Part shown: one piece after another, positions 33,554 through 42,512 of the stretch | Layout: every line of letters starts with the position of its first letter | How positions within the stretch are numbered: position 1 is the stretch's first letter | NCBI GenBank assembly: GCA_017882545.1 | Contig: JADGPG010000104.1 | Coordinates: 1-48,578, forward strand | Source: Thermoleophilia bacterium | Lineage (GTDB): Bacteria > Actinomycetota > Thermoleophilia > Miltoncostaeales > Miltoncostaeaceae | Reading direction: 5' to 3' | DNA: 48,578 bases | Notes under the pieces: generated by a model | Told to the model about the DNA's origin: nothing | Databases searched by the model: none | Seen by the model: the letters and a program-made list of their open reading frames with translations, nothing else | Position numbers and translations under genes: made by a program

Positions 33554-35238
33554 GCCACGGCCTCCGCGACGAGGGCACCGGCGACCCGGCCGTCTTCCAT
33601 GCGGATGACGCGATCGGCGGCGTGCACCAGTTCCTGACGGTGGGTCACGGCCAGCGTCGTCGCGCCCGCGGTCAAACGGCGGATGACTTGTGCGAGCTCA
33701 GCCGCGAGCACACCGTCAAGGTGCGCGGTGGGCTCATCGAGCACGAACAGGTCGGCGTCGCGCAGGAACGCACGTGCCAACGATATCCGCTGTGCCTCAC
33801 CGGCCGACAGGCGCCGGCCCCCCTCGCCCAGCCGCGTCGCGAGCCCGTCGGGCATCTCCGCCACGAGCGTATCCGCGCCCGCCTGGCGCAGCGCCTCACG
33901 GACCTGTGCCTCGTCGGCCACCGGATTGGCGACGCGCACGTTCTCCGCAACGGTCGCCGCGAAGATTCGGGGACGCTGCGGCACCCACGCGATCCGCGAC
34001 CGCCAGGCGTCGGCATCGATCTGCCGCAGGTCGATCCCGCCGACGCGCACCGCCCCCGACGTCGGATCGATTAGGCGCACCAGCAGGCTTGCGACGGTCG
34101 TCTTGCCGGCGCCGCTGGGCCCCACGAGCGCGACGAACTCCCCCGGCGCAAGCGCCAGGCTGATCCCGTCGAGCGCCGGGACGGAGCGCCCCGGATAGGC
34201 CACCCTGACATCGTCGAGCACGATGGCGTCCCGGGCCGGCGAGGGCGACGGGGCAGGCGACGCGGACGGCAGGTCGAGCACCGCAGGCGCGTCCAAGACC
34301 GCGAAGATTTCCTCGGCCGCAATCATCCCGTCAGCGCTCGCGTGGAACTGCGCGCCCAACTGACGGATCGGCTGGTACACCTCGGGCGCCAGAATCAAAA
34401 CGGCCAGCGACGCCTGCAGTCCGATCCCACCGTCGACAAGTCGAATCCCGAGCGCGACAGCCACCATCGCCGTGCCGAGCGCCGCGGCGAGTTCCAGTAC
34501 GAGCGCCGACAAGAACGCCAGGCGCAGGGTCGACATCGTCTCGCGGCGGTAGTCCTCGCCGACCTGCTCCAGCACCGCGACCTGCGCCTCGGCGCGCCCG
34601 TGGACACGCAACGTCGTCAGGCCGCGCACGACCTCAAAGAACCGCCCGCCGAGCATCTGCATCGCGGCCCACCGCGCCTTTGCGCGGCGATCTGCGCCGA
34701 GGCCGATCAGGATCATGAAGATGATGATCACGGGGATCGTGACGGCCAGAATCGCCGCCGAAACCCAGTCTGTTGGGATGATCCAGCCGATCGCCGCAAT
34801 TGGCACCACGATCGCCAGCATCATCTGGGGAAAGTACCGGGCGAAGACGAGCTCGAGGCCGTCGACGCCCTGGACGGCCACCGTCGCCAGCTCCCCGGTG
34901 GAATCCGTCCCTTGCGTCAGCGGACGGGCTTCGAGGACGTGGGCCGCCAGCCGGAGCCGGAGCTCGGACATCACCTGCTGCGCGCCGACGCGTCCGGTGG
35001 ATTCGAATCCCCAGGCGACCGCCGCGCGCCCGAGCGCCGCGCAGGCCGCGACGATGATGGCGGTGCGGACCTGCGTGAGGCCCGCGCCGTTCATCGCGAC
35101 CGGGGCGATCGCAGCGGCGAGAGCAACCGCCCAGACCACCGTGAGCACGGCTTGGATGAGCGCCAGCAGGGCGGCCGCGCCAAGTGCGCGGCGCGCCACC
35201 CTGCTCTCGCGCATCAGGCGCCGCTGGGTGGGTTTCAC
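33550..35238 (-). CDS. cydD: Cytochrome bd assembly ABC exporter subunit CydD
   Basis: 562 aa half-transporter. The membrane part includes SELRLRLAAHVLEARP and a conserved RFFEVVRGLTTLRVHGRAEA loop. The ATPase part has Walker A LVGPSGAGKTTVASLLVRL, a signature variant RLSAGEAQRISLARA (Ser-Ala-Gly instead of Ser-Gly-Gly), as is usual for CydD, and Walker B LFVLDEPTAHLDG. GTG start overlapping cydB by 4 nt. It pairs with CydC. Confidence 0.92.
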   Translation of the reverse strand: MKPTQRRLMRESRVARRALGAAALLALIQAVLTVVWAVALAAAIAPVAMNGAGLTQVRTAIIVAACAALGRAAVAWGFESTGRVGAQQVMSELRLRLAAHVLEARPLTQGTDSTGELATVAVQGVDGLELVFARYFPQMMLAIVVPIAAIGWIIPTDWVSAAILAVTIPVIIIFMILIGLGADRRAKARWAAMQMLGGRFFEVVRGLTTLRVHGRAEAQVAVLEQVGEDYRRETMSTLRLAFLSALVLELAAALGTAMVAVALGIRLVDGGIGLQASLAVLILAPEVYQPIRQLGAQFHASADGMIAAEEIFAVLDAPAVLDLPSASPAPSPSPARDAIVLDDVRVAYPGRSVPALDGISLALAPGEFVALVGPSGAGKTTVASLLVRLIDPTSGAVRVGGIDLRQIDADAWRSRIAWVPQRPRIFAATVAENVRVANPVADEAQVREALRQAGADTLVAEMPDGLATRLGEGGRRLSAGEAQRISLARAFLRDADLFVLDEPTAHLDGVLAAELAQVIRRLTAGATTLAVTHRQELVHAADRVIRMEDGRVAGALVAEAVA

Positions 35239-36281
35239 ACCCCGGCTTTCACCTCCGGAGGCGTGGGCTCTGCGGGCGAGCCGCCGAGACCGACACGCTG
35301 CCGGAACACGTAGTAGGTCCAGATTTGGTAGATCAGCACGATCGGCACCAGGATCAGAGCCGTGACCGTCATCACCACGAGGGTGTAGTGGTTCGACGCC
35401 GCGTTGAAGACGGTCAGGTTGTAGGCGTGGTCATTGCTGTCCACGGTCACATTCGGATACAGCGCAGTGAACCATGTTGCCACGGTCATTGCGATGCCCA
35501 AACCGCCGGCGACGAATGCCAGGCCGGACCGGCCCGTGGCGCCGAGCCCTGCCGCCGCGATCATGGCCACACAGGCCACGATCGAGGTGATCCACAAGCC
35601 GGGGCTGTGGTGCGAGGTCTCACCGAACGTCCAAGCGACGAAGCCGATCACCGCAAGCGCGGCGAGGGGCATCAGGATCCGCCCGAGCGCAGCGGCGCGC
35701 TCCTTGAGGGGAGCGACGGTCCGCAGCTGCAGGAAGCTTGCCCCGTGGGCAAGGCACAGCAGCAGGGTGACGACCCCGCCGAGGAGTGCGTACGGGTTCA
35801 ACAGGTCCCAGAAGCTACCGGTGTAGTTGCCTTGGGGGTCGAGCGAAATACCGCGGATCAAGTTGGCGAACGCCACCCCGACCAATAGCGCCGGCAAGAA
35901 GCTGCCGACGGCCATCGCCCACTCCCAGACCGACCGCCACCGGGGATCTTCGACCTTGCCCCAGAACTCGAACGACACACCGCGGATGATCAGCCCGAAC
36001 AGCACCAGGAACAGGGCCAGGTAGAAGCCGGAGAACATCGAGGCGTACCAGTTCGGGAAGGCGGCAAAGGTCGCACCGCCCGCCGTCAGGAGCCACACCT
36101 CGTTGCCGTCCCAGACGGGACCGATCGTGTGGATGACGGCCCGTCGTTCCTGGGGAGACTTGCCGACGATCATGAGCAGCATGCCCACGCCGAAGTCGAA
36201 GCCTTCCAGGAACATGAACCCGATCCACAGGACGCAGACGAGCACAAACCACAGCGTCTCAAGATTCCATAAACCGGACAT
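35235..36281 (-). CDS. cydB: Cytochrome bd ubiquinol oxidase subunit II
   Basis: 348 aa, about eight to nine membrane helices. The start SGLWNLETLWFVLVCVLWIG and the conserved FMFLEGFDFGVGMLLMIVGK, IGPVWDGNEVWLLTAGGATF and ASFLQLRT segments are diagnostic. AGGAGG lies 4 nt before ATG 36281; the GTG just before it is too close to the Shine-Dalgarno. It forms the heterodimer with CydA. The gap to cydA is only 8 nt. Confidence 0.97.
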   Translation of the reverse strand: MSGLWNLETLWFVLVCVLWIGFMFLEGFDFGVGMLLMIVGKSPQERRAVIHTIGPVWDGNEVWLLTAGGATFAAFPNWYASMFSGFYLALFLVLFGLIIRGVSFEFWGKVEDPRWRSVWEWAMAVGSFLPALLVGVAFANLIRGISLDPQGNYTGSFWDLLNPYALLGGVVTLLLCLAHGASFLQLRTVAPLKERAAALGRILMPLAALAVIGFVAWTFGETSHHSPGLWITSIVACVAMIAAAGLGATGRSGLAFVAGGLGIAMTVATWFTALYPNVTVDSNDHAYNLTVFNAASNHYTLVVMTVTALILVPIVLIYQIWTYYVFRQRVGLGGSPAEPTPPEVKAGV

Positions 36282-36289
36282 CACGCCTC

Positions 36290-37681
36290 CTAGTACGCCA
36301 CGTGCAGGTTGGGCTCAACGGCCGCTCCTGCATCGTCGACTTCGGGATCCGGACCCTTCTTGACGATCCGCACGGTCAGCCACACTGCGACTGCCCCGAG
36401 AATCCCGTAGATGAGGGTGAACAGAATGATCGACACCCAGACGTCGAACGTGGTGATGCTGGGAGAGACCGCGTTCTGGGTCAGCAGCAGGCCGTACACG
36501 ACCCACGGCTGGCGGCCGAGCTCGGTAAACAACCACCCGGTGATGATCGCGATGGTCGGAAGCGCCATCGCGGGCACCGCAAATTTCAGGAACCACTTGG
36601 ATGTCTCGAGCGTGCCGCGCCAGACTGCCCACAGACCCCAGAGCGCGAACAGCAGCATCAGCGTGCCGGCACCGACCATGATCCGGAAGGTCCAGTAGGT
36701 CACGCCGATGATCGGCTCGTAGTTGCCCGGCCCGTACGTGGCCACGTCCTTGGCCTGAAGCTCGTTGATGCCCTGGACGGTTCCGTTCGGGTCGTTGGTC
36801 GCGAGGATCGCGAGCACCTTCGGGATCGTGATGTCGGTCGTGGTCCGGGTCGGGTGCTGCTCGAACGGCGCAACCGCCCAGATCGACAGACCCGGACCCT
36901 TCTGCGTCGTGTAGAGCGCCTCCGCGGCCGCCATCTTCATTGGCTGCTCACGGGTCATCAGCTGGCCGTTGAAGTGGCCGATCGCCAAGGTGGCGAAGGT
37001 GGCGATCAGGGCCACCCACACGGTCGCCTTGGCGGACCGCTTGAACATGTCGACGTCGCGCTTGCGGATCAGATACCAGGCGGAGATGCCGAGCATGATG
37101 AAGGCCGCATTCGCAAACGCCCCGATTACGGTGTGCGGAAATGCGAAAAAGACGGTGGGGTTGGTCAGCATCTTCCAGAAGCTGGTCATCTCCGCGCGGC
37201 CGTTGACGATCTTGTAGCCGACCGGGTGCTGCATCCACGAGTTGGCGGCGAGGATGAAGTACGCCGACAGGGTGGACCCGAACGCGGCGAGCCAGATGGT
37301 CGCCAGATGCCAGCCCTCGGAGATCCGCTTGTAGCCGAAGATCCAGATCCCCAGGAAGGTGGACTCGATGAAGAAGGCGGCGAGGGCCTCGACCGCGAGC
37401 GGGGCACCAAAGACGGAGCCCACGTAGCGCGAGTACCCGGCCCAGTTCATGCCGAATTGGAACTCCTGCACGATGCCGGTGACAACACCGACGGCGAAGC
37501 TCAGGAGCATGATCTTCCCGAAAAAGCGGGTCAGGCGCATCCACTGGGGGTTGCGGGTGCGGTACCACGCGGTTTGGAAACCGGCGACGATGCCCGCCAT
37601 GCCGATGCTGATCGGCACGAACAGGAAGTGATAGACGGTGGTGATGGCAAACTGCCATCGGGACAACTCGACAACGCTCAC
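36290..37681 (-). CDS. cydA: Cytochrome bd ubiquinol oxidase subunit I
   Basis: 463 aa, nine or so membrane helices. It oxidises quinol and reduces oxygen at haems b558, b595 and d. The N-terminus RWQFAITTVYHFLFVPISIG holds the first haem His (His18). GKIMLLSFAVGVVTGIVQEF and PLAVEALAAFFIESTFLGIW carry the conserved Glu of the proton/haem path. The end has GWLFTELGRQPWVVYGLL. The Q-loop is of the short type, typical of actinobacteria and Bacillus. GTG start with GGAGG 7 nt upstream. First gene of cydABDC, a low-oxygen or stress respiratory branch. Confidence 0.97.
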   Translation of the reverse strand: MSVVELSRWQFAITTVYHFLFVPISIGMAGIVAGFQTAWYRTRNPQWMRLTRFFGKIMLLSFAVGVVTGIVQEFQFGMNWAGYSRYVGSVFGAPLAVEALAAFFIESTFLGIWIFGYKRISEGWHLATIWLAAFGSTLSAYFILAANSWMQHPVGYKIVNGRAEMTSFWKMLTNPTVFFAFPHTVIGAFANAAFIMLGISAWYLIRKRDVDMFKRSAKATVWVALIATFATLAIGHFNGQLMTREQPMKMAAAEALYTTQKGPGLSIWAVAPFEQHPTRTTTDITIPKVLAILATNDPNGTVQGINELQAKDVATYGPGNYEPIIGVTYWTFRIMVGAGTLMLLFALWGLWAVWRGTLETSKWFLKFAVPAMALPTIAIITGWLFTELGRQPWVVYGLLLTQNAVSPSITTFDVWVSIILFTLIYGILGAVAVWLTVRIVKKGPDPEVDDAGAAVEPNLHVAY

Positions 37682-38178
37682 GGCGTCACCTCCCCCGGGC
37701 CGGCGTGCGCGGCACCCGGTCCGATCCGAAGAGACATGTCGCTTGGTCCGTCCATCCCGTACGCCGCTTCCGACGTCTCAACGGGCATTCACTTCCCTCC
37801 TTGCTCGACGAGGTCGTGCGCGGCCCGGAGACGTCCGCGACACCCGGTGGGGCGACTGATCCCACAACGGCGTGCGCGGGCCCCGGGGGTAACCGGGTAC
37901 TGGTTGCACAGACAACGGATCGACGTGCCGCGGCGACCCACGCACACGGCGGAGACGGCACGCGGCTGCGCGTCATGCTGCCGACCGCCATCGGGCGGGG
38001 CATGGTGCGATTGCACCACGGGCAGCAGAATCTGAGAGCCAGCTGTGACACGCGACAATCTTCCCCAAGCACTACCCTGTGAGGCATGGGGGATTTCACG
38101 GACTCTGCGTGCAGGAAACCCACAGAATTGACGTGCCCCGAGCGTCGTCCGGCCGGGCCCCGGGCGAGGTAGGGGGCA
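37682..38178. other. Long intergenic region between cydA and the hydrolase pair
   Basis: Nearly 500 nt with no convincing gene. It should hold the cyd promoter and that of the divergent hydrolases. I saw TGGTGC-GATT-GCACCA (38003-38018), a small perfect stem-loop, and TTGACG (38128-38133), a possible -35 without a clear -10. No canonical Rex box (TTGTGA-N6-TCACAA) is evident. Confidence 0.5.
38003..38018. promoter_or_regulatory. Palindrome in the cyd/hydrolase promoter region
   Basis: TGGTGC-GATT-GCACCA, perfect 6-bp arms with a 4-nt centre. It could be an operator or an RNA hairpin. Nothing ties it to a named regulator. Confidence 0.35.
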
Positions 38179-39072
38179 ATGCCGGTCGAATACCAGCTCG
38201 TCACGTTGACCGCGGCCGATGGGCACCACCACGACGCGCTCTTCGTGATCGATGAGCGTGCGGCGCGCCGGCGGATGCGCATGACCGGGCGTCGGACGGC
38301 CTGCATGCACGTGCACGGGATCATGGGCAACTTCCTCGTCGGGACGCTGCGGTTTCTGCCCGCCCCGCTCGCCCGCGAAGGGTTCCCCGTGCTGATCGTC
38401 GAGACCCGCATGGGCAACATCGGACAGCTGGTCGGCCCCGGCATCTTCGACCTGGCACGCCGGGACCTCACCGCCGGAGCCGACTGGCTGCGGGCCGAGG
38501 GCTGGGATCACCTGATCTCGATGGGGTATTCCAGCGGCGCGGCCCTGTCGACCCGCTGGGCGGCGACCGAGCATGTCCCGTGGCTGCGCGGGCTCGCCCT
38601 GCTTGGGGCGCCGTGGGGACTCCCCGAGGCGATGGAGGCGCGGGCGGCCCATTGGGGGGCACGCCCGACCTACGACGAGATCTACACCCGGGCCGAGCAG
38701 GTCGTCGGCGACCCGGCCGGCGCGGACGCCGACCGGCTCTTCGTGGTCGAACACAGCCGCGGCCCGAGCACCCAGCCGAAGGACTCCGAGGTGTACACGT
38801 ACCGCACGTGGTGGCATTCGCGCGGTCCGACGGCGACGGCGGCCAAGACCCACCTGCAGATCGCCCAGGTACGGGCGCCCGTGCTGCTGATCCAGGGCAC
38901 CGAGGACCAGGTCGTCGACCCGTCCGAGGTCGACCGACTCGCCGGGGTCGCGCGCGGCGGCGGCAACACGAAGGTCGACATCGAGATGATCGAGGGTGCC
39001 GACCACTTCTTCGCCGGCCGGGAGTTCAGCACGATCCAGGCCTTGGTGCGCTGGCTGCGGGAGCACGCGTGA
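38179..39072 (+). CDS. Alpha/beta hydrolase, unknown substrate (copy 1)
   Basis: 297 aa. A short beta-rich N-terminus leads to the oxyanion region MHVHGIMGNFLVGTLRFL. The nucleophile elbow is SMGYSSGAALSTRW (Ser in G-Y-S-S-G). The acid is likely Asp in IQGTEDQVVDPSEVDRL and the base His in IEGADHFFAGRE. An unusual stretch, EVYTYRTWWHSRGP, sits before the acid and recurs in the next gene. AGGGGG precedes the ATG by 3 nt. It is coupled to the second hydrolase by a 4-nt overlap. Carboxylesterase, thioesterase or peptidase activity cannot be chosen from sequence. Confidence 0.85.
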   Translation: MPVEYQLVTLTAADGHHHDALFVIDERAARRRMRMTGRRTACMHVHGIMGNFLVGTLRFLPAPLAREGFPVLIVETRMGNIGQLVGPGIFDLARRDLTAGADWLRAEGWDHLISMGYSSGAALSTRWAATEHVPWLRGLALLGAPWGLPEAMEARAAHWGARPTYDEIYTRAEQVVGDPAGADADRLFVVEHSRGPSTQPKDSEVYTYRTWWHSRGPTATAAKTHLQIAQVRAPVLLIQGTEDQVVDPSEVDRLAGVARGGGNTKVDIEMIEGADHFFAGREFSTIQALVRWLREHA

Positions 39073-40112
39073 CAAGCAACCGTGACGCGTACCACCCCCG
39101 GTTGACCCGCCGGCCGCTGGCACGTCGCCCGCCGGCGTTCGGCCGGGACGACACCGATATCGAGACCGACCTGATCGTCATTCCGACCGAGGACCATCAC
39201 AACTGGGACGGCATGATCTTTCGCCCCCGTCGCGGGGCGATCGACCCGCGCATGGCGGTGCTCGTGATCCATGGGTCCGTCGGCCACTACCTGACCGGCA
39301 TGCCGCGCCGCCTGGCCTTCCACCTTGCCGAACGCGGGTACGCCGCGCTCACCGCGAACACCCGTATGGCCAACTACGGCGTGTTCTTTGGGACGGGGCT
39401 CCTCGACGAGGCCCAGTTCGACATCGCCGCCGCGGTCCGCGCGCTGCGCGAGCGCGGATTCCGGCGCATTGTCCTCCTGGGCTACAGCATGGGCTCGACG
39501 TTGGTGACCAAGTACCAGGCCGTCCATGACCCGCCTGAGGTCATCGGTGTGTGCACGATCGCCCATCCGCTCTCGCTGCCACTGTCGCTCCGTCGGCGTT
39601 GGGAGCGGTTCGGCAGCAACCCGTCCTACAACGAGATGTGTTCGATCGTTACCCGCGAGATGGCCGGCGGCGACGATCCGGCGCGTGATCGCATCATCAT
39701 CGTGCAGCGGGCCACCGGCCCCACCGACCGGCCCGAGCACGCCGAGATCTGGACATATCGCACCTGGTGGCACTCCCGGGGGCCCGAAGCCCTCTCGGCC
39801 GAGTCCCGCCGGTGGGTCGGGCTGCTGCGTGTGCCGCTGGCCCTGATCCAGGCCGGCGCCGATCCGCTGATCCCGCGGTCCGAAGGCGACCTCTTGCGGC
39901 GCCTCGCCCGCGACGGCGGCTGCCCTGAGGTGCACCTGGAGTACATCGACGGTGCCAACCACACCTTCGACGGCCACGAACTCGACGGCGTCGAGGCGGC
40001 GGTGCGGTGGGTGACGCACCAGGCTGAGCGCACACACGACCCGGCGGCTGCGGCACCGCTGCACGCGCCGCTCCCGGTCGCCGGGCACGGCGCAGCGCGC
40101 GGAGTTACGTGA
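39069..40112 (+). CDS. Alpha/beta hydrolase, unknown substrate (copy 2)
   Basis: 347 aa. Starts with GTG overlapping the previous stop (GTGA). After a ~30-residue Arg-rich extension, the fold follows the first copy: VLVIHGSVGHYLTGMPRRLA, nucleophile LLGYSMGSTLVTKY, then EIWTYRTWWHSRGP and acid IQAGADPLIPRSEGD with base His in IDGANHTFDGHE. The C-terminal ~25 residues are Ala/Pro-rich and probably disordered. The two enzymes clearly arose by duplication but differ in cap region. The gene ends inside the 3' end of the convergent aminotransferase (8-nt overlap). Confidence 0.85.
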   Translation: MTSNRDAYHPRLTRRPLARRPPAFGRDDTDIETDLIVIPTEDHHNWDGMIFRPRRGAIDPRMAVLVIHGSVGHYLTGMPRRLAFHLAERGYAALTANTRMANYGVFFGTGLLDEAQFDIAAAVRALRERGFRRIVLLGYSMGSTLVTKYQAVHDPPEVIGVCTIAHPLSLPLSLRRRWERFGSNPSYNEMCSIVTREMAGGDDPARDRIIIVQRATGPTDRPEHAEIWTYRTWWHSRGPEALSAESRRWVGLLRVPLALIQAGADPLIPRSEGDLLRRLARDGGCPEVHLEYIDGANHTFDGHELDGVEAAVRWVTHQAERTHDPAAAAPLHAPLPVAGHGAARGVT

Positions 40113-41193
40113 GTGCGCTCCGAAACACCGTGCCCAGGCGTGTCATGCCTTCGGCGATCTCCGCCGGGCTCACGCCGCTGTAGGCGAGCCGTAGCGTGCG
40201 CTCACCGCCGTCCAGGACGCAATCGCTGCCCTTGACGTAGGCGATCCCGGCGTCCGCGGCGGGCGCGAACAGCGCATCGGCCGACAATCCCTCGGGAAGC
40301 TCCAGCCACATGAAGAACCCGCCCTGGGGGGGCGTGCACACGGTGCCCTCCGGCATGTGCACAAGCCCGGCGGCCATCGCGTCGCGGCGCTCGCGCATGA
40401 GGTTCGTCACGTGGGCGATGTTGCCCTCGAGGTGGCCGCCCGTCACCAACTGCGCGATCGCGGCCTCCGCGAGCAGGGACGGGGAGATGTAGGTCCGCGA
40501 CGCCGCCGCGGCGAGCGTTCCCACCACATCCGTCGGGGCCACGATGTACCCGACCCGCAGCCCGGGGGCAACGGTCTTGGAGAATGATGAGGTGAACATC
40601 ACCTTGCCGCCCTCGTGGGCCGCAAACAGTCCCGTGATCGGGTCGCCCTCGAAGCGCAGCTTGCCGTACGGGTCGTCCTCCAGCAGCCAGAAGCCGTAAC
40701 GGTCGACGAGTTCGAGCAGCGCCGTACGCTTGGCAGCCGACAGGGTCGCCCCCGACGGATTCTGGAAGTTGGGAATCGTGTACAGCAGCTTCGGCACGCG
40801 GCCGGCGGCACAGGCGTCAGCGAGCGCGTCGACGTCCAGGCCGTCCGGTTGGACCGGGATCGGCAGGACGTCCATGCCGTGCAGACGCAGCTGCAGTAGG
40901 GCGCGATCGTAGGTCGGCGCCTCGACGGCGACCAGATCACCGGGCGACAGGAGCGTCTCGAGCATGAAGACGTAGCCCTGCAGGGATCCGTTGGTCACGA
41001 AGACCTGGTCCGGGCGGACCCCGTGTTCCTGCGCGAGCACCTCGCGCAGGGGTGGGTACCCCTGGCCGGTCCCATATGACAGCACGCGCGTGGCATCGGC
41101 GGCGAGCGCCGCAGCGGTGCAGTTCGCAATCAGGTCGCCGGACAGGGCTTCGGGGCACGGTGCGCCCCGGGCGAATGAAATGGCAGTCGACAC
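40105..41193 (-). CDS. PLP-dependent aminotransferase, class I (LysN/MocR-core type)
   Basis: 362 aa from the GTG at 41193 (STAISFARGAPCPEALSGDL follows; AAGGTG lies 7 nt upstream). YGTGQGYPPLREVLAQEHGV, VTNGSLQGYVFMLETLLSPG, the cofactor Asp/Tyr region LYTIPNFQNPSGATLS, and the Schiff-base Lys in TSSFSKTVAPGLRVGYIVAP are all present. This arrangement matches 2-aminoadipate / aromatic aminotransferases related to the core of MocR proteins, here without the DNA-binding domain. The amino donor and acceptor are unknown. It is divergent from sucC. Confidence 0.88.
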   Translation of the reverse strand: MSTAISFARGAPCPEALSGDLIANCTAAALAADATRVLSYGTGQGYPPLREVLAQEHGVRPDQVFVTNGSLQGYVFMLETLLSPGDLVAVEAPTYDRALLQLRLHGMDVLPIPVQPDGLDVDALADACAAGRVPKLLYTIPNFQNPSGATLSAAKRTALLELVDRYGFWLLEDDPYGKLRFEGDPITGLFAAHEGGKVMFTSSFSKTVAPGLRVGYIVAPTDVVGTLAAAASRTYISPSLLAEAAIAQLVTGGHLEGNIAHVTNLMRERRDAMAAGLVHMPEGTVCTPPQGGFFMWLELPEGLSADALFAPAADAGIAYVKGSDCVLDGGERTLRLAYSGVSPAEIAEGMTRLGTVFRSALT

Positions 41194-41364
41194 GACCCCG
41201 CACCTTAGCGACCGGCTCCGCACTGTGCGGGGGCTGTCGCGCTAGTGGGGATCGCCACGTACCGCCCCGCACCGCCGTCGGGACGGCCGATCTGGGTAGG
41301 ATGGCCGCTGGCACTGCGTTCGCGTGGTGTCCACTGCTTGGTCACCACGTCACAGGGGCGTCGC

Positions 41365-42510
41365 TTGGACCTTTTCGAATATCAGGGCAAGCAACTGTTT
41401 GCACGCCACGGGATTCCGATCCCGAGCGGCGAAGTCGCCGATACTCCGCAGGCCGCGCGCGCGGCCGCCGAGCGAATCGGAGGCAAGGTTGTTGTCAAGG
41501 CGCAGGTGCAGATCGGCGGACGCGGCAAGGCTGGCGGTATCCAGCTGGCCGACACGCCCGAAGAAGCCGAGGAGCACGCGCGCAACATCCTCGGGATGGA
41601 CATCCGCGGCCACATCGTCCACACCGTGTGGATCGAGTCGGCGTCGGAGATCGTCAAGGAGTACTACGCCTCCGTTACGTTCGACCGCAGCGAGAAGAAG
41701 CCGCTGGTCATGCTGTCGGCCGCCGGCGGCATGGACATCGAAGAGGTCGCCGCGACCGAGCCCGAAAAGCTCGCGACGCTGCACATCGACCCGCTGACCG
41801 GGTTTCATGCGCACCACGCCCGTTGGCTGGTCTATCACGCCGGCATCGACCAGGGCGCACAGGCGGGCGTCGTCAAGATCCTGCAGCAGCTGTACCGGGC
41901 GTTCACCGACCTCGACACGATGCTGGTCGAGATCAACCCCCTGATCTGGACCGCGTCCGGCGAGGTCGTCGCACTTGACGCGAAGGTCACCATCGACAAC
42001 AACGCGCTCTACCGGCACCCCGATCTGCTCGAACTGCAGCAGTCGGTGACCGAGGATCCCCAGGAGCGTCTCGCCCAGGAGAAGGGCGTCACGTACGTCA
42101 AGCTCGACGGCGATGTCGGCATCCTCGGCAACGGCGCGGGGCTCGTGATGAGCACCCTCGACGTCGTCGCCCTGGCCGGCGGACGCCCGGCAAACTTCCT
42201 CGACGCCGGCGGCGGCTCCAAGGCCGACGAGGTCGTGGCCGCCCTCGAGGTCCTGCTTTCGGACCCGAAGGTCAAGGTGCTGCTGATCAACATCTTCGGC
42301 GGCATCACCCGGTGCGACGAGGTCGCCAAGGGTCTGCTCACCGCACTCGACAAGCTCGGCGCCACCCTGCCGATCGTCGTGCGCCTGGACGGCACCAACG
42401 AGGACGAGGGTCGCAAGATTATCGCCGAGCAGGCACCGTCCAACGTCGTCGTCGAAGCGACCATGCTCTCCGCCGCCGAGCGCGCCGTCGAGCTGGCCAA
42501 GGGGGTCTGA
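41365..42510 (+). CDS. sucC: Succinate-CoA ligase beta subunit
   Basis: 381 aa from TTG 41365 (DLFEYQGKQLFARHGIPIPS follows, the normal N-terminus). ATP-grasp domain with GGKVVVKAQVQIGGRGKAGG, the metal-binding INPLIWTASGEVVALDAKVT, and the C-terminal CoA-ligase part with FGGITRCDEVAKGLLTALDK. With SucD it makes succinate and ATP/GTP from succinyl-CoA. A CAGGGG sits upstream of the TTG. It is followed after 2 nt by sucD. Confidence 0.96.
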   Translation: MDLFEYQGKQLFARHGIPIPSGEVADTPQAARAAAERIGGKVVVKAQVQIGGRGKAGGIQLADTPEEAEEHARNILGMDIRGHIVHTVWIESASEIVKEYYASVTFDRSEKKPLVMLSAAGGMDIEEVAATEPEKLATLHIDPLTGFHAHHARWLVYHAGIDQGAQAGVVKILQQLYRAFTDLDTMLVEINPLIWTASGEVVALDAKVTIDNNALYRHPDLLELQQSVTEDPQERLAQEKGVTYVKLDGDVGILGNGAGLVMSTLDVVALAGGRPANFLDAGGGSKADEVVAALEVLLSDPKVKVLLINIFGGITRCDEVAKGLLTALDKLGATLPIVVRLDGTNEDEGRKIIAEQAPSNVVVEATMLSAAERAVELAKGV

Positions 42511-42512
42511 CC

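Noticed and set aside
40098-40112. Overlap of convergent hydrolase and aminotransferase ends as a sign of misassembly
   Set aside because: Only 8 nt and both C-termini look natural; ordinary tight packing.
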